NCBI RefSeq assembly: GCF_024138675.1 | Contig: NZ_CP090959.1 | Coordinates: 744,001-808,000, forward strand | Origin: Simiduia sp. 21SJ11W-1 | Lineage (GTDB): Bacteria > Pseudomonadota > Gammaproteobacteria > Pseudomonadales > Cellvibrionaceae | DNA: 64,000 nucleotides | Direction of reading: 5' to 3' | Position numbers and translations under genes: made by a program | Part shown: positions 1-10,421 of the stretch, one piece after another | How the letters are laid out: the number at the start of each line of letters is the position of its first letter | Position numbering within the stretch: position 1 is the first letter of the stretch | Notes under the pieces: model-generated | What the model was told of the DNA's origin: nothing | Database searches by the model: none | Seen by the model: only the letters and a program-made list of their open reading frames with translations

Positions 1-432
1 GCGGCTCTGGGTAGGGCGCGGCCACAATGATTACCCGGTCGATGTTGGCGGCGATGGTTTTTAAATCGCCGTAAGGGTCTGGCCGTTGCAGTTGGGAGTG
101 ACGCGGCTGCACCGCCACAATCACGCCGGCATCTTTGCCGCGCCGCCATACCACTTTATCGCCGGTAACCAAAGAGCCCAGGTTGGCGCGAAAGTGGCAG
201 CTCACCACCTCGCCTTGGGCAGAGCCCGCATCTTCTTCGCGCTCGATAGATTCTACCTCAACGCGCTTGCCATAGTGCGCCACCACCAGGCCAAACTCTT
301 CAGGCCCCAGGCTGTCGTCTTGCAATTGTTGTTCGGTGCGGGCATCGCGCTTGCTGGCGCGCTCACTGCGTTCTTTTTGGATCTTCTCTATTCGCCAGGC
401 TTGTCGGCGATTGAGCTTGCGCTTACTCATGG
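1..432 (-). CDS. rsgA: Ribosome small subunit-dependent GTPase A, N-terminal part (partial)
   Basis: The minus strand is open from an ATG at 432 to the window edge, giving 144 codons without a stop. The product starts [20 protein letters not shown], the basic N-terminal leader typical of RsgA. An OB-fold-like stretch follows ([16 protein letters not shown]) and then [15 protein letters not shown], the entry into the circularly permuted GTPase domain. RsgA is a GTPase that helps late maturation of the 30S ribosomal subunit. The G motifs and zinc-binding C-terminus lie outside the window. It is divergent from orn, the same neighbour as in E. coli and Pseudomonas. The assignment rests on the N-terminus plus this synteny. 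Confidence 0.88.
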
Positions 433-527
433 GGCAGGATCATTATGCGGGCGCCTCTGGGTGTGCCTTGCTAAACTGTGGGGCACATTGTAAAACGTGC
501 GCCTTCAAAAAAATACGAGCATATCCC

Positions 528-1076
528 ATGAGCCAAATTGCCGACGACAACCTGATCTGGATTGACCTGGAAATGACCGGGCTTGAACCCGATTCTGATG
601 TAATCATCGAGATTGCCACAATCGTGACCGATGCCCAGCTGAACATTCTGGCAGAAGGGCCGGTGTTTGCCATTTCCCAGCCCAAATCGGTGATGGATGG
701 TATGGACGAGTGGAACACCAACCAGCACGGCAAATCGGGCCTTACCCAGCGGGTGTTGTCTTCCGATGTGAGTGCCGCCGACGCCGAGGCCGCCACCATT
801 GCCTTCCTGGAGCAGTGGGTGCCCAAGGGCAAGTCGCCCATGTGTGGCAATTCCATCTGTCAGGATCGTCGCTTTCTGGTGCGCGGCATGCCGGCGCTTG
901 AGCGCTACTTCCACTATCGCAACCTGGATGTAAGCACCCTCAAGGAACTGGCCCGTCGCTGGGCGCCAGAGGTATTGGCGGGCGTTAAGAAAACCAGCAG
1001 CCACCTGGCCATGGACGACATCAAAGACTCCATTGCCGAATTGCAGCACTACCGCAAAGAGTTCATCAAGGCCTGA
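528..1076 (+). CDS. orn: Oligoribonuclease
   Basis: The protein has 182 residues, against 181 in E. coli. Orn is a 3'-5' exoribonuclease of the DEDDh family that degrades 2-5 nt RNAs, including pGpG from cyclic-di-GMP turnover, in the cytoplasm. The DxE motif is visible at residues 13-15 (WIDLEMTGL), the second aspartate in [11 protein letters not shown], and the final H...D pair in [13 protein letters not shown]. The reading frame is open further upstream, but the ATG at 528 gives the family N-terminus. A possible extended -10 (TGCTAAACT) lies at 471-479. It is divergent from rsgA and convergent with queG. Confidence 0.97.
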   Translation: MSQIADDNLIWIDLEMTGLEPDSDVIIEIATIVTDAQLNILAEGPVFAISQPKSVMDGMDEWNTNQHGKSGLTQRVLSSDVSAADAEAATIAFLEQWVPKGKSPMCGNSICQDRRFLVRGMPALERYFHYRNLDVSTLKELARRWAPEVLAGVKKTSSHLAMDDIKDSIAELQHYRKEFIKA

Positions 1077-1082
1077 TTGCCG

Positions 1083-1103
1083 GGCCTGCACTGGCAGGCC
1101 TTT
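1083..1103 (+). terminator. Weak hairpin after orn
   Basis: GGCCTGC (1083-1089) and GCAGGCC (1094-1100) form a 7-bp stem with loop ACTG, followed by only three T. It sits just after the orn stop, between the convergent orn and queG genes. The short T tract makes termination uncertain. Confidence 0.4.
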
Positions 1104-1173
1104 ACCTGCGCAGCGGCCTGTAGCGCGGGCGTTTTACGCGGTTTTTTCACCCAGTTTATGCAGGCAAGGTGTG

Positions 1174-2310
1174 CTACCAGGCCCGCTCGCTATTGCGAAT
1201 TTTGCGCTTGCGCTTTTTTGTGGGGTTGCGCTGTTGGGCCAGCGCCCAGTCGATGTGCTCTTGCACCATGGCCGTTGCCTGTGGCCGTACGCGCTCGAGC
1301 ACCTGAATAACTGCATCACTTTTTGGCGCGTTGCCAAGGCCAATGGCCAGGTTGCGCTGCCAGTTTTCAAAGCCCGTGCGGCGCAGGGGTGAGCCTGCCG
1401 TGCGATCCAAAAACTCTTGTTCACGCCACTGAAACAGCTCCACCAGTTTGGTGTTATCGAGCTTGTGGCGCGGTAAAAAGTCGATTTCCCGGGTGTAGTG
1501 CGCGTACTTGTTCCAGGGGCAGATGGCCTGGCAGTCGTCGCAGCCAAATACGCGGTTGCCTATGGGCTCGCGAAACTCTTCGGGAATGGCGCCTTTGTGT
1601 TCGATGGTGAGGTAGGAAATGCAGCGCCCGGCATCTAGCTCATAGGGCCGCGGGAAGGCATCTGTGGGGCAGACTTTCAGGCAGGCGGTGCACTCGCCGC
1701 ACTCGTCGGCCTGGGGTTGTTGGTCGATTGGCAGTGGCAGTGCCGAGAGAATCTCACCCAGGAAAAACCAGCTGCCCGCTTCGCGGTTAATCACCAGCGT
1801 GTGTTTGCCCTGCCAGCCCAGGCCCGCCTTGGCGGCCAGGGGCTTTTCCGCCACCGGGGCGCTGTCTACAAAGGCGCGATGTTGAAAGCCCGCCGGCAGC
1901 GCAAGGCCCAGTTCTTCGGCCCGGGTTTCAATGTACTTGGCCAGTTGGCTCAGGCGTTTGCGAATTAATTTGTGGTAGTCGCGCCCGAGTGCGTAGCGCG
2001 ACACATAGGCGCTTTCACCGTCTTTTAAAGCGGCAATGAGTTGGGTGTCGGCGGGTAAATAATTCATGCGCAGGCTGATTACCCGCACGGTGCCCGGCAG
2101 TAGCTCCTGCGGGCGGGTGCGCATATTGCCGTGCTCGCCCATCCACTGCATACCTGCCTGATAGCCCTTGGCCAGCCACTGGCTAAGTTGTGCCTCGCTG
2201 GCGGTGAGATCGGTATCGGTGATGCCGATCTGCTGAAAGCCCAACTGCTGGCCGCGGGTTTTGAGGTCGGCAGCTAACTGGGCCAACGCTGTGTGATCGG
2301 TTTCTGCCAT
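1174..2310 (-). CDS. queG: Epoxyqueuosine reductase
   Basis: The protein has 378 residues, close to E. coli QueG (379). QueG is a cobalamin- and Fe-S-dependent enzyme that reduces epoxyqueuosine to queuosine in tRNA, the last step of Q synthesis. Two ferredoxin-like cysteine clusters are visible: CGECTACLKVCP and CDDCQAICPWN. The C-terminal part is HEAT-like (AIGLGNAPKSDAVIQVL). The frame continues 23 codons upstream of the chosen ATG at 2310, but that stretch overlaps the likely promoter of the divergent nnr gene. The arrangement orn, queG, nnr matches other gammaproteobacteria. Confidence 0.95.
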   Translation of the reverse strand: MAETDHTALAQLAADLKTRGQQLGFQQIGITDTDLTASEAQLSQWLAKGYQAGMQWMGEHGNMRTRPQELLPGTVRVISLRMNYLPADTQLIAALKDGESAYVSRYALGRDYHKLIRKRLSQLAKYIETRAEELGLALPAGFQHRAFVDSAPVAEKPLAAKAGLGWQGKHTLVINREAGSWFFLGEILSALPLPIDQQPQADECGECTACLKVCPTDAFPRPYELDAGRCISYLTIEHKGAIPEEFREPIGNRVFGCDDCQAICPWNKYAHYTREIDFLPRHKLDNTKLVELFQWREQEFLDRTAGSPLRRTGFENWQRNLAIGLGNAPKSDAVIQVLERVRPQATAMVQEHIDWALAQQRNPTKKRKRKIRNSERAW

Positions 2311-2338
2311 TGTTCGTGTGCTGTGTATGCCTTTTCCG

Positions 2339-2344
2339 TATAAT
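2339..2344 (+). promoter_or_regulatory. Perfect -10 box for the nnr-tsaE-amiB-mutL run
   Basis: TATAAT lies 33 bases before the nnr ATG in the 67-bp divergent gap between queG and nnr. No good -35 is visible at the usual distance; TTCGTG at 2314-2319 is a poor match with long spacing. A sigma-70 start here is plausible because it is the only gap upstream of a tightly packed operon. Confidence 0.4.
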
Positions 2345-2377
2345 TCTGACAGATTTTTCACCTGCACGAGATAACGC

Positions 2378-3886
2378 ATGTCTGCCGCCTTGCCATTGGA
2401 ACTCTACAGCGCCGCTTCGGTGCGCGCACTGGATCAATACCTGATTGAACAACAAGGCCTCAGTGCCGAGCTGTTAATGAAGCGCGCTGGCCGCTTCGCC
2501 TTTGAGCAAATCCTGCAGGCCTGGCCACAGGCACGCCGCATGGTGGTGGTGTGCGGCGCGGGCAATAACGCAGGCGATGGCTATGTGGTGGCGGCCTTGG
2601 CGCAGGCGCGCAACTGGGCGGTGGAGCTGCGCTGGCTTGCCAAGCCCGAAGATCTCAGCGGTGCCGCCAGTGCTGCTTGGCAGTATGCCCAGCAAGAGGG
2701 CGTGAGCGCAAAAGCCTTCGATAAAACCGAAAGCCTGCCCGCCGATGTGCTGGTGGATGGCCTGCTAGGCACAGGCCTGAATAAACCCGTTGAAGGCCTT
2801 TACGCCGATGCCATTGACTGGCTTAACCACCAAAAGCGCCGCCAGCAGGCCAAGGTGTTGGCACTGGATGTGCCCTCGGGGCTGAATGTAGACACCGGCA
2901 GTGCAACCAAGGTGGTGCTTGCCGATCTCACCGCCACCTTCGTGGGCTTGAAATTTGGCCTGTTCACAGGCGCGGGGCGCAGTGCAGCGGGGCGCGTGGT
3001 GTTTTCCGATCTCGGCGGCGATACGCGCGAGGCCAGTGTGCCAGTCGCCGCCTACCGGGCCGATTATCCGGTGCTCTTGAGCAAACTTTCACCGCGCCCG
3101 CTCGATAGCCACAAGGGCCGCTTTGGCCACCTGGCTGTGGTGGGGGGTGATAACGGCATGAGTGGCGCAGCCCTGATTGCCGCCGAGGCAGGCCTGCGCG
3201 CAGGCAGCGGTATGGTGAGCCTGGTGAGCCGGTCGCTCACCGCGCAAATCGCGCTAACCCGCCAGCCGGAGTTGATGGCCTTGGGCGTAGATGCCGGCAT
3301 TGATGCCCAGGCCAAGCTCGCCACTGCTACCTCGCTGGTCGTGGGGCCGGGGCTTGGCCAGCAGGCCTGGGGTGAGCAATTGCTCGCCCAAAGCCTGGCG
3401 GCAAACTTGCCCTGCTGCATAGATGCCGACGGCCTGAATTTACTCGCCAAGCTAGCCGCTCCCCAATTGCCCCCGCAGGTTGTGCTCACGCCGCATCCGG
3501 CCGAGGCTGCGCGCCTGCTCAGGCAAACTACCCAAGAGGTGCAAGCCGACCGGGCAGCTGCGGCGCGCGCCTTGGTGCAGGCCACCGGTGCGGTGGTGGT
3601 ACTCAAGGGTGCCGGTACGCTGGTGGCCTACCGCGCAGGCGGTGATACCCGGCTCACGTTGATTGATGCCGGCAATCCCGGCATGGCCAGCGGTGGCATG
3701 GGTGATTGCCTGGCGGGCGTAATTGGCGCGCTGCTGGCACAGGGCCTTGAGGCCCAGGAGGCTGCACAATTGGGTGCGCTGGTGCACGCCATGGCCGGTG
3801 ATCAGCAGGCCGAGGCCGACGGCCAGCGGGGCCTGTTGGCCACTGATTTACTACCCGCGGTGCGTTGGTTGTTGAACGGGCTCTAA
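2378..3886 (+). CDS. nnr: Bifunctional NAD(P)HX epimerase / ADP-dependent NAD(P)HX dehydratase
   Basis: The protein has 502 residues (E. coli YjeF/Nnr about 515). It repairs hydrated NADH and NADPH: the N-terminal YjeF_N domain (about 1-215) epimerises NAD(P)HX and the C-terminal ribokinase-like domain (about 225-500) dehydrates the S form using ADP. Visible motifs are GAGNNAGDGYVVA in the epimerase and GNPGMASGGMGDCLAG in the dehydratase, the latter holding the catalytic aspartate region. It is the first gene of the plus-strand operon, with tsaE starting 3 bases after its stop, an order conserved in E. coli (yjeF-tsaE-amiB-mutL). Confidence 0.95.
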   Translation: MSAALPLELYSAASVRALDQYLIEQQGLSAELLMKRAGRFAFEQILQAWPQARRMVVVCGAGNNAGDGYVVAALAQARNWAVELRWLAKPEDLSGAASAAWQYAQQEGVSAKAFDKTESLPADVLVDGLLGTGLNKPVEGLYADAIDWLNHQKRRQQAKVLALDVPSGLNVDTGSATKVVLADLTATFVGLKFGLFTGAGRSAAGRVVFSDLGGDTREASVPVAAYRADYPVLLSKLSPRPLDSHKGRFGHLAVVGGDNGMSGAALIAAEAGLRAGSGMVSLVSRSLTAQIALTRQPELMALGVDAGIDAQAKLATATSLVVGPGLGQQAWGEQLLAQSLAANLPCCIDADGLNLLAKLAAPQLPPQVVLTPHPAEAARLLRQTTQEVQADRAAAARALVQATGAVVVLKGAGTLVAYRAGGDTRLTLIDAGNPGMASGGMGDCLAGVIGALLAQGLEAQEAAQLGALVHAMAGDQQAEADGQRGLLATDLLPAVRWLLNGL

Positions 3887-3889
3887 CAC

Positions 3890-4372
3890 ATGAACGAGTT
3901 GCGATTAAGCGCCCACGGCGAGGCGGAGATGGTGGCCCTGGGCGAGCGGCTGGGTAGGCTACTGCCTGCGGGTGTGATTTTTCTTGAAGGTGATCTGGGG
4001 GCCGGTAAAACCACGTTAACGCGCGGATTACTGCACGCGTTTGGCCATTCAGGTGCCGTTAAGAGCCCCACCTATACCCTGGTTGAGCCTTATCAATTGG
4101 GAGATGCACAGGTGTTTCACTTCGATCTCTACCGCCTGGGTGATCCGGAGGAGCTGGAGTACATGGGAATCCGTGATTATTTTGATGCCCAGAGCCTGTG
4201 CATTGTGGAGTGGCCCATGCGCGGTGAGGGTTTTTTGCCTCAGCCGGACTGGCGGGTTAAAGTCACGCCATTACTGCTTGCCGGGCAAGCACCGGGCCGC
4301 ACACTGGCTGTGTCGGCTCACACAGAGCGCGGCCGGCAAGCGCTACAATTGCTACAAAACACTGGGAGTTAG
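3890..4372 (+). CDS. tsaE: tRNA threonylcarbamoyladenosine biosynthesis ATPase TsaE
   Basis: The protein has 160 residues (E. coli 153). TsaE is the small P-loop ATPase that works with TsaB and TsaD to make t6A37 on ANN-decoding tRNAs. The Walker A motif is GDLGAGKTTLTRG at about residues 28-40. KSPTYTLVEPY and FDLYRLGDPEELEYMGIRDYF are characteristic family blocks. It lies 3 bases after nnr and 8 bases before amiB, so it is very probably cotranscribed. Confidence 0.96.
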   Translation: MNELRLSAHGEAEMVALGERLGRLLPAGVIFLEGDLGAGKTTLTRGLLHAFGHSGAVKSPTYTLVEPYQLGDAQVFHFDLYRLGDPEELEYMGIRDYFDAQSLCIVEWPMRGEGFLPQPDWRVKVTPLLLAGQAPGRTLAVSAHTERGRQALQLLQNTGS

Positions 4373-4380
4373 GGCCGCTG

Positions 4381-5709
4381 ATGCTGCGACCTATAGTGAC
4401 ATTGCTGGGCCTGTGCCTAAGCCTCTGTGCGCAAACGCTGGCCGCCACCACCATTGATGGCGCGCGGCTTTGGCGCGCCCCCGATCACACCAGGCTGGTG
4501 TTCGATTTAAGTGGCCCGGTAGATCACAGCATCTTCTCCTTAAGCGGGCCCGACCGCTTGGTGGTAGACATCCAATCGGTGAAGCTCAAAACCAATCTGG
4601 CGGATTTACCGCTGGAAAATACCCCCATTCGCACCCTGCGAACCGCGCCTCGCAACGCCGACGATTTGCGCATCGTGCTGGATTTATCGGCCGCGGTGAA
4701 ACCGCGCAGCCTGGTGCTGAAAAAGTTTGGCGACAAGGCCGACCGTCTGGTGATCGATCTCTACGATACCGACATCAAGGTTGAGAAAACCGTGGTGGCC
4801 TCGGTGCCCTCCAGCAAGCGCGATATCGTCATCGCCATTGATGCCGGCCACGGCGGCGAAGACCCGGGCGCCCTTGGCCCCAACCGGTTGCGTGAAAAAG
4901 ACGTGGTGCTGGCTATTGCCCGCGATTTGAAAAAGCTGGTGGATGCCGAGCCCGGCTACCGCGCCTTCATGACCCGCACGGGTGACTACTATGTGTTGCA
5001 CGCCAAGCGCCGGAACCTGGCCCGTGCCGAGCGCGCCGATTTGTTTGTGTCGATTCACGCCGATGCCTTTACCAACCCCAAAGCACGCGGTGCGTCGGTA
5101 TTTGCGCTGTCGCAGCGTGGCGCCACCTCTGAAATGGCGCGCTTTCTGGCCCAGCGTGAAAACGAGGCAGATTTGTTCGGCGGTGAGGGCACCATTTTGG
5201 AGGGCCGCGATGAAATGCTGGCCTCGGTGCTGGTGGATTTGTCCATGACCTCCACCCTCAGCCAGAGCTTGCAAGTGGGCGATAAAGTTATCCAGTCCAT
5301 GAAAAAAATGGCGCATATGCACAAGCACCACGTAGAGCAGGCCAACTTTCTGGTGTTGAAGGCCCCCGATGTGCCCTCTATTTTGGTGGAAACGGGTTTT
5401 ATCTCGAACCCCCAAGAGGCGCGCAAGCTCGCCACCAGCAGCTACCGCCAGCAAATGGCCAACGCCATTTTTGGCGGCATTAAAAATTATTTTTACGAAA
5501 CCCCACCGTCGGATTCCTACATCGCCTGGCGCAAAAAAGGCGGCCGAGATGAAGCGCCCGGGCGTAAGGAATATGTAATCGCCAGGGGTGATACCCTCAC
5601 TGCCATTGCAAGGCGCCACAATGTATCGGTTGATGAATTGCGCCGCGCCAACAATCTGAATGGCTCAACCATTATGATTGGCCAGAAAATCCAAATCCCC
5701 ACTTCCTGA
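4381..5709 (+). CDS. amiB: N-acetylmuramoyl-L-alanine amidase (AMIN, Amidase_3, LysM)
   Basis: The protein has 442 residues. A cleavable signal peptide ends near CAQTLAATT. An AMIN domain follows (about 25-125), then the zinc amidase_3 domain with [22 protein letters not shown] and [11 protein letters not shown] supplying the zinc ligands and catalytic glutamate. A single LysM domain ends the protein ([19 protein letters not shown]). It cleaves the stem peptide from MurNAc in the periplasm during septum splitting. E. coli AmiB lacks this C-terminal LysM, which is usual in Pseudomonas-type AmiB. The position between tsaE and mutL is the standard amiB locus. Confidence 0.95.
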   Translation: MLRPIVTLLGLCLSLCAQTLAATTIDGARLWRAPDHTRLVFDLSGPVDHSIFSLSGPDRLVVDIQSVKLKTNLADLPLENTPIRTLRTAPRNADDLRIVLDLSAAVKPRSLVLKKFGDKADRLVIDLYDTDIKVEKTVVASVPSSKRDIVIAIDAGHGGEDPGALGPNRLREKDVVLAIARDLKKLVDAEPGYRAFMTRTGDYYVLHAKRRNLARAERADLFVSIHADAFTNPKARGASVFALSQRGATSEMARFLAQRENEADLFGGEGTILEGRDEMLASVLVDLSMTSTLSQSLQVGDKVIQSMKKMAHMHKHHVEQANFLVLKAPDVPSILVETGFISNPQEARKLATSSYRQQMANAIFGGIKNYFYETPPSDSYIAWRKKGGRDEAPGRKEYVIARGDTLTAIARRHNVSVDELRRANNLNGSTIMIGQKIQIPTS

Positions 5710-5723
5710 CCTGTGTTGTTTTA

Positions 5724-7604
5724 ATGACCTCTATCATCAAGTTATTGTCGCCCCGCCTTGCCAACCAGATTGCTGCCGGTGAGGTGGTAGAGCGGCCGGC
5801 ATCGGTGATTAAAGAGCTGTTGGAAAACAGCATTGATGCCGGTGCCACACGGCTTGATGTGGAGGCCGAAGAAGGCGGCGTGAAACTCATGCGCGTGCGC
5901 GACAATGGCCGGGGCATCAGCCGTGAGGATTTGCCCCTGGCACTTAGCCGGCACGCCACCAGTAAAATTTACGAGCTTGATGATCTTGAGGCGGTGGGCA
6001 CCCTAGGTTTTCGCGGTGAGGCGCTGGCATCTATCAGCTCGGTGTCGCGCCTGTTGATTACCGCCAACCCCACCGATGATGTCTCCCAAGGCTGGAGCGC
6101 GCGCTCGGAAGGGCGCGACATGGAAACAGAGCTCATGCCCGCGCCGCACCCGCGCGGCACCAGTGTAGAAGTGCGCGATTTATTTTTTAATACGCCTGCC
6201 CGACGCAAATTCTTGCGCACCGAAAAAACCGAATTTAATCGCCTTGAAGATGTGGTCAAGCGATTGGCGCTGTCGCATTTTGAAGTGGCCTTCAGCCTTA
6301 CCCACAATGGCCGTGCCTTGCACCAGTGGCGCGCGGCGGGTTCACGCATTGAATGCGAGCGCCGCGTGGGGCAGATCTGCGGTACAGCCTTTATGGAAAA
6401 TGCCCTCTACGTAGAAGTAGAGCGTGCAGGCCTCAAACTTTGGGGGTGGGTGGCGTTGCCTGCGTTTTCACGCTCCCAGGCAGACTTGCAGCATTTTTAT
6501 GTGAACGGCCGCGCCATCAAAGACAAACTGGTGACCCACGCGGTGCGTCAGGCCTACCAGGATGTGCTGTTTCACGGCCGCCACCCGGCCTATGTGTTGT
6601 ACCTGGAGCTGGATCCGGCCACAGTGGATGTAAACGTGCACCCCACCAAGCACGAAGTGCGCTTTCGCGATTCGCGCCTGGTACACGATTTTCTGTTCCG
6701 CACGCTGCACCACGCCCTTGCCGATGTGCGCCCGCAGGATCAACTGGCAAAGCCCGGGCAAGAGCCGCAGGTCACAGGCCCTGTGGCCGGTGAGTTTGGC
6801 CCCCAGTCAAGCTTGGGGCTGGCGGTGCCTAGCTCGCGCATACAGCCCTCGCCGGGCGCGCAAAGTTTTAGCAGAGGCCAAGTGGGCGAGCAGATGCACC
6901 ACTATGGCGCGCTGCATCAAAACCAGAATTTACAACCCAGCCCTTGGCAAGGCGGCCAGAGCGCGGGCAGTGGTGTAACCGGTGCGCATGCGTGGCCTGC
7001 TGGTGGGTCTGAAGATGAAATGCCTCCGCTCGGTTTTGCCATCGCCCAGCTTAAAGGCGTGTATATTTTGGCGGAAAACGCCCAGGGCCTGGTGGTGGTG
7101 GATGCCCATGCCGCCCACGAGCGCATTACCTACGAGCGCATGAAAGCCGCCTTTGATGGCGAGGGGTTGAAAGCCCAGCCACTGCTGGTGCCGGAATCCA
7201 TCCCGGTGAGTGAAAAAGAGGCGGGCCTTGCCGAAACCCACAGCGCACTGTTTGATTCGCTCGGTTTTGGCGTAGAGCGCGCCGGGCCTGAAACACTCCT
7301 GATTCGCCAGATTCCGGTGATTTTGGGGCAGGCCAAGGTGGAGCAATTGGTGCGCGATGTGTTATCTGATTTGGCAGAACACGGCACCAGCGATCGCATT
7401 CGCGAACATATCAACGAGCTACTTTCCACCATGGCCTGTCACGGCTCAGTGCGCGCCAATCGCAAGCTCTCCATTCCAGAGATGAATGCCCTGCTGCGCG
7501 ACATGGAAGCCACCGAGCGCTCGGGCCAGTGCAACCACGGCAGACCCACCTGGTTTTTACAAAGTATGGATGCGCTCGACAAAATGTTTTTGCGGGGCCA
7601 ATGA
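5724..7604 (+). CDS. mutL: DNA mismatch repair protein MutL
   Basis: The protein has 626 residues. The N-terminal GHKL ATPase shows [14 protein letters not shown] and [11 protein letters not shown] low-complexity Gln/Ser/Pro linker spans about residues 345-425, followed by the C-terminal dimerisation domain. That domain contains [12 protein letters not shown], which fits the D-x-HA-x2-E-x4-E endonuclease pattern, and GQCNHGRPT near the end. This suggests a nicking MutL as in Pseudomonas, unlike E. coli MutL, but activity is inferred. Its stop overlaps the miaA start as ATGA. Confidence 0.97.
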   Translation: MTSIIKLLSPRLANQIAAGEVVERPASVIKELLENSIDAGATRLDVEAEEGGVKLMRVRDNGRGISREDLPLALSRHATSKIYELDDLEAVGTLGFRGEALASISSVSRLLITANPTDDVSQGWSARSEGRDMETELMPAPHPRGTSVEVRDLFFNTPARRKFLRTEKTEFNRLEDVVKRLALSHFEVAFSLTHNGRALHQWRAAGSRIECERRVGQICGTAFMENALYVEVERAGLKLWGWVALPAFSRSQADLQHFYVNGRAIKDKLVTHAVRQAYQDVLFHGRHPAYVLYLELDPATVDVNVHPTKHEVRFRDSRLVHDFLFRTLHHALADVRPQDQLAKPGQEPQVTGPVAGEFGPQSSLGLAVPSSRIQPSPGAQSFSRGQVGEQMHHYGALHQNQNLQPSPWQGGQSAGSGVTGAHAWPAGGSEDEMPPLGFAIAQLKGVYILAENAQGLVVVDAHAAHERITYERMKAAFDGEGLKAQPLLVPESIPVSEKEAGLAETHSALFDSLGFGVERAGPETLLIRQIPVILGQAKVEQLVRDVLSDLAEHGTSDRIREHINELLSTMACHGSVRANRKLSIPEMNALLRDMEATERSGQCNHGRPTWFLQSMDALDKMFLRGQ

Positions 7605-8572
7605 TGCGCCCGCGCGTGATTTTCCTCATGGGCCCCACGGCCTCGGGCAAAACCGATCTGGCCATTGCCCTGCAGAACCACTTGCCCGTTGAGCTGATCA
7701 GTGTTGATTCGGCACTGGTGTACCGCGGGCTGGATATCGGCTCGGCCAAACCCAGTGCCGAAGAACAAGCGCTGGCACCGCACCGGCTTATCGATATCTG
7801 CGACCCGGCCGAGCCCTACAACGCCGGCCAGTTTGTGCAAGACGCGCTGGCCGCCATCGACGAGATTCACGCAGCCGGCAAGATCCCACTGCTGGTAGGT
7901 GGCACCATGCTGTATTTCAAAGCGCTGCTCGATGGCCTGGCCGACATGCCTGCCACGCCACCTTCGGTGCGCGCTGAGGTTGAGCGCGAGGCGGCCGAAA
8001 AGGGCTGGGCGGCCATGCATGCAGAGCTTGCCCGCATAGACCCGCAAACAGCCGCCGACCTACACCCCAATCACTCCCAGCGCATTTCCCGTGCGCTTGA
8101 GGTGTACCGCAGTTGCGGCAAAACCATGTCACAGTTGCGCGCCCAGCAACAAGCCAACGCCGGCCCTGGCTTCACCGAGCGCTTTGACCTCACCCAGCTC
8201 GCCATTGCCCCGCGCGACAGGGGCGTGCTGCATGCGCGCATTGCCGAGCGCTTTGAACGTATGCTGGCGGCAGGGTTTGATGCAGAAGTGCGCGGACTCA
8301 TGCAGCGGGCGGATTTACACCCGGATTTACCCGCCATTCGGGCTGTGGGTTACCGGCAGATGTGGGCGCACTTGGCAGGCGAATACAGCCGGGCCGAAAT
8401 GCTTGCCAAGGGGGTTGCGGCCAGTCGCCAACTGGCCAAGCGGCAGCTCACCTGGCTTCGAGGCTGGCCAAATCTCAATTGGGTCTATACTGACGATTCT
8501 TCCGGAAATGCGCTGCCACATAAAGAAATTGTGCGGCAGGCCTTGAACTGTCTGGGGGTTGCAACCATATAA
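7601..8572 (+). CDS. miaA: tRNA dimethylallyltransferase
   Basis: The protein has 323 residues (E. coli 316). MiaA transfers dimethylallyl to A37 of tRNAs reading UNN codons, the first step of ms2i6A. Visible motifs are the P-loop [11 protein letters not shown], then [18 protein letters not shown] and [18 protein letters not shown] chose the ATG at 7601, which overlaps the mutL stop in an ATGA coupling; a second ATG follows directly at 7604. The frame extends further upstream inside mutL, but that part does not look like MiaA. Confidence 0.96.
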   Translation: MMRPRVIFLMGPTASGKTDLAIALQNHLPVELISVDSALVYRGLDIGSAKPSAEEQALAPHRLIDICDPAEPYNAGQFVQDALAAIDEIHAAGKIPLLVGGTMLYFKALLDGLADMPATPPSVRAEVEREAAEKGWAAMHAELARIDPQTAADLHPNHSQRISRALEVYRSCGKTMSQLRAQQQANAGPGFTERFDLTQLAIAPRDRGVLHARIAERFERMLAAGFDAEVRGLMQRADLHPDLPAIRAVGYRQMWAHLAGEYSRAEMLAKGVAASRQLAKRQLTWLRGWPNLNWVYTDDSSGNALPHKEIVRQALNCLGVATI

Positions 8573-8693
8573 TGGGCAGTAGTGTGCCTGTTTTGGTGCA
8601 TTTGTCAGTTATTTCGCTTGCAGTTGCGCCCACCACAATATGTGTGGATGGGGTATTCGCAACCTTTATTTGTTGATTATAAGGAGAATAAAC

Positions 8694-8954
8694 ATGTCAA
8701 AAGGGCATAGCTTACAAGACCCTTATTTGAATGTTTTGCGCAAAGAACGTATTCCCGTATCGATCTATTTGGTTAACGGAATCAAGTTGCAAGGCCAAGT
8801 AGAGTCTTTTGACCAATTTGTTGTGTTGCTGAAAAACACCGTAAGCCAAATGGTTTATAAGCACGCAATTTCCACAGTTGTACCCTCTCGCGCTGTCCGC
8901 GTACCCATGCTGAACCCAGCAGAAGGTGAGCAGGAAGAAGGCGCAGAGGACTAA
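8694..8954 (+). CDS. hfq: RNA chaperone Hfq
   Basis: The protein has 86 residues, close to Pseudomonas Hfq (82) and shorter at the C-terminus than E. coli Hfq (102). The Sm1 motif is in [20 protein letters not shown] and the Sm2 motif is [12 protein letters not shown]. Hfq forms a hexamer that pairs small RNAs with mRNAs. AAGGAG at 8681-8686 sets the ATG at 8694. The C-terminus is a short acidic tail ([10 protein letters not shown]). It is preceded by 121 gene-free bases, which may hold its own promoter. Confidence 0.98.
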   Translation: MSKGHSLQDPYLNVLRKERIPVSIYLVNGIKLQGQVESFDQFVVLLKNTVSQMVYKHAISTVVPSRAVRVPMLNPAEGEQEEGAED

Positions 8955-8979
8955 AAGGGCCTAAAGCTCAGGAGCTATC

Positions 8980-10290
8980 TTGTTCTTTGAACGACCCGAT
9001 TCCGGTGAACTGGCAGTGCTGGTTCACCTGGATTTCAACCTCAAACTCGATGTAAACGACCCCCGTGAATTTGAAGAGCTGGTGCTATCTGCCGGCGGAG
9101 ACCCTGTGGCGTTGCTCACGGGTAAGCGCCCCGCACCCGATGCAAAAACCTTCATGGGTAGTGGCAAATTACAGGAACTGAAAGATCTGGTTACGCTGCA
9201 TGAAGCGCAACTGGTGATCTTCAACCACAACCTGTCGCCGAGCCAAGAGCGCAACCTCGAACGTGAACTGAAATGCCGTGTGCTAGACCGCACAGGGTTG
9301 ATTCTCGATATTTTTGCCCAGCGTGCACGCACCCATGAGGGTAAGTTGCAAGTTGAGCTGGCGCAGTTGCGCCATATGTCTACCCGCCTTGTGCGGGGCT
9401 GGACCCACCTCGAGCGCCAGAAGGGCGGTATTGGCCTGCGCGGCCCCGGTGAAACCCAGCTTGAAACAGACCGCCGGTTATTGCGTGGCCGCATCAGCTT
9501 TATCGAGTCGCGCCTGGAGGCCGTGCGGCGCCAGCGCGATCAGGCCCGGCGCTCGCGCACCCGTGCCGACATTCCCACTGTGTCTTTGGTGGGCTACACC
9601 AACGCCGGCAAATCTACCTTGTTCAATCACCTCACCAACGCCGAGGTGTACGCCAAAGATCAATTGTTCGCCACCCTAGACCCCACCATGCGCCGGGTAG
9701 AGCTGCAAGACGTGGGCGCAGCGGTGCTGGCCGATACCGTGGGTTTTATCAGCCACTTACCGCACAAGTTGGTAGAGGCCTTTCGCGCCACACTGGAAGA
9801 GGCCGCCAATGCCACGCTGCTGTTGCACGTGATTGATGCGCCCAGTGAGGAGCGTCAGCGCAACATCGAGGAAGTGGAGTTGGTGTTGGAAGAAATCAAC
9901 GCCCATGAATTGCCGCAGCTGAAGGTCTATAACAAGATTGATCTGCTGGAAGACTTCGCACCGCGCATTGACCGCAACGACCAGGGTGAGCCCGTGGCTG
10001 TGTGGCTGTCGGCCCAAACCGGTGCCGGCACCGACCTGTTGTTACAGGCCATTGCCGAGCGCCTGGGTGAAGAAATTGTGCACCAGCGCGTCACCTTGCC
10101 GGTGCAGTGGTCGCGCCTGCGCGCGCGCCTGTATCAACACAATGCCGTGTTAGATGAGGCCAGTGGCGAAGACGGCTCGTATGAGTTGGATGTACGCATT
10201 GGCCGGGTGGATTTGATGCGCCTGCTGAGCGCTGAGCACATTGCCCTGGCGGAATCGCCCTGGCGCAATTTGACGGTGGTAAATCACTAG
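8980..10290 (+). CDS. hflX: GTPase HflX
   Basis: The protein has 436 residues and starts with TTG at 8980. AGGAG lies at 8970-8974 and the start gives MFFERPDSGE, the expected HflX N-terminus. HflX is a ribosome-splitting GTPase that rescues stalled ribosomes after heat or other stress. The HflX domain contains GGIGLRGPGETQLETDRR, and the GTPase domain has GYTNAGKSTLFN (G1), DTVGFI (G3) and NKIDLL (G4). It lies 25 bases after hfq, the order seen in E. coli. Confidence 0.97.
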   Translation: MFFERPDSGELAVLVHLDFNLKLDVNDPREFEELVLSAGGDPVALLTGKRPAPDAKTFMGSGKLQELKDLVTLHEAQLVIFNHNLSPSQERNLERELKCRVLDRTGLILDIFAQRARTHEGKLQVELAQLRHMSTRLVRGWTHLERQKGGIGLRGPGETQLETDRRLLRGRISFIESRLEAVRRQRDQARRSRTRADIPTVSLVGYTNAGKSTLFNHLTNAEVYAKDQLFATLDPTMRRVELQDVGAAVLADTVGFISHLPHKLVEAFRATLEEAANATLLLHVIDAPSEERQRNIEEVELVLEEINAHELPQLKVYNKIDLLEDFAPRIDRNDQGEPVAVWLSAQTGAGTDLLLQAIAERLGEEIVHQRVTLPVQWSRLRARLYQHNAVLDEASGEDGSYELDVRIGRVDLMRLLSAEHIALAESPWRNLTVVNH

Positions 10291-10421
10291 CGCGCCTGCG
10301 GGAAAACAATCGCGCCAACAGATCGGCGCGGTTCATAAAAGCTTGATACACTGCCGCCCCACAGCGTTCGCGTAAAGCCCGCGATGGGCGGCAACATTTT
10401 TTTATCTGATGGAGACTGACT

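Noticed and set aside
4684-5619. Long minus-strand ORF opposite amiB
   Set aside because: It is the antisense shadow of amiB; the translation is low-complexity His/Gly-rich with no recognisable domain, as expected from GC-rich codon bias.
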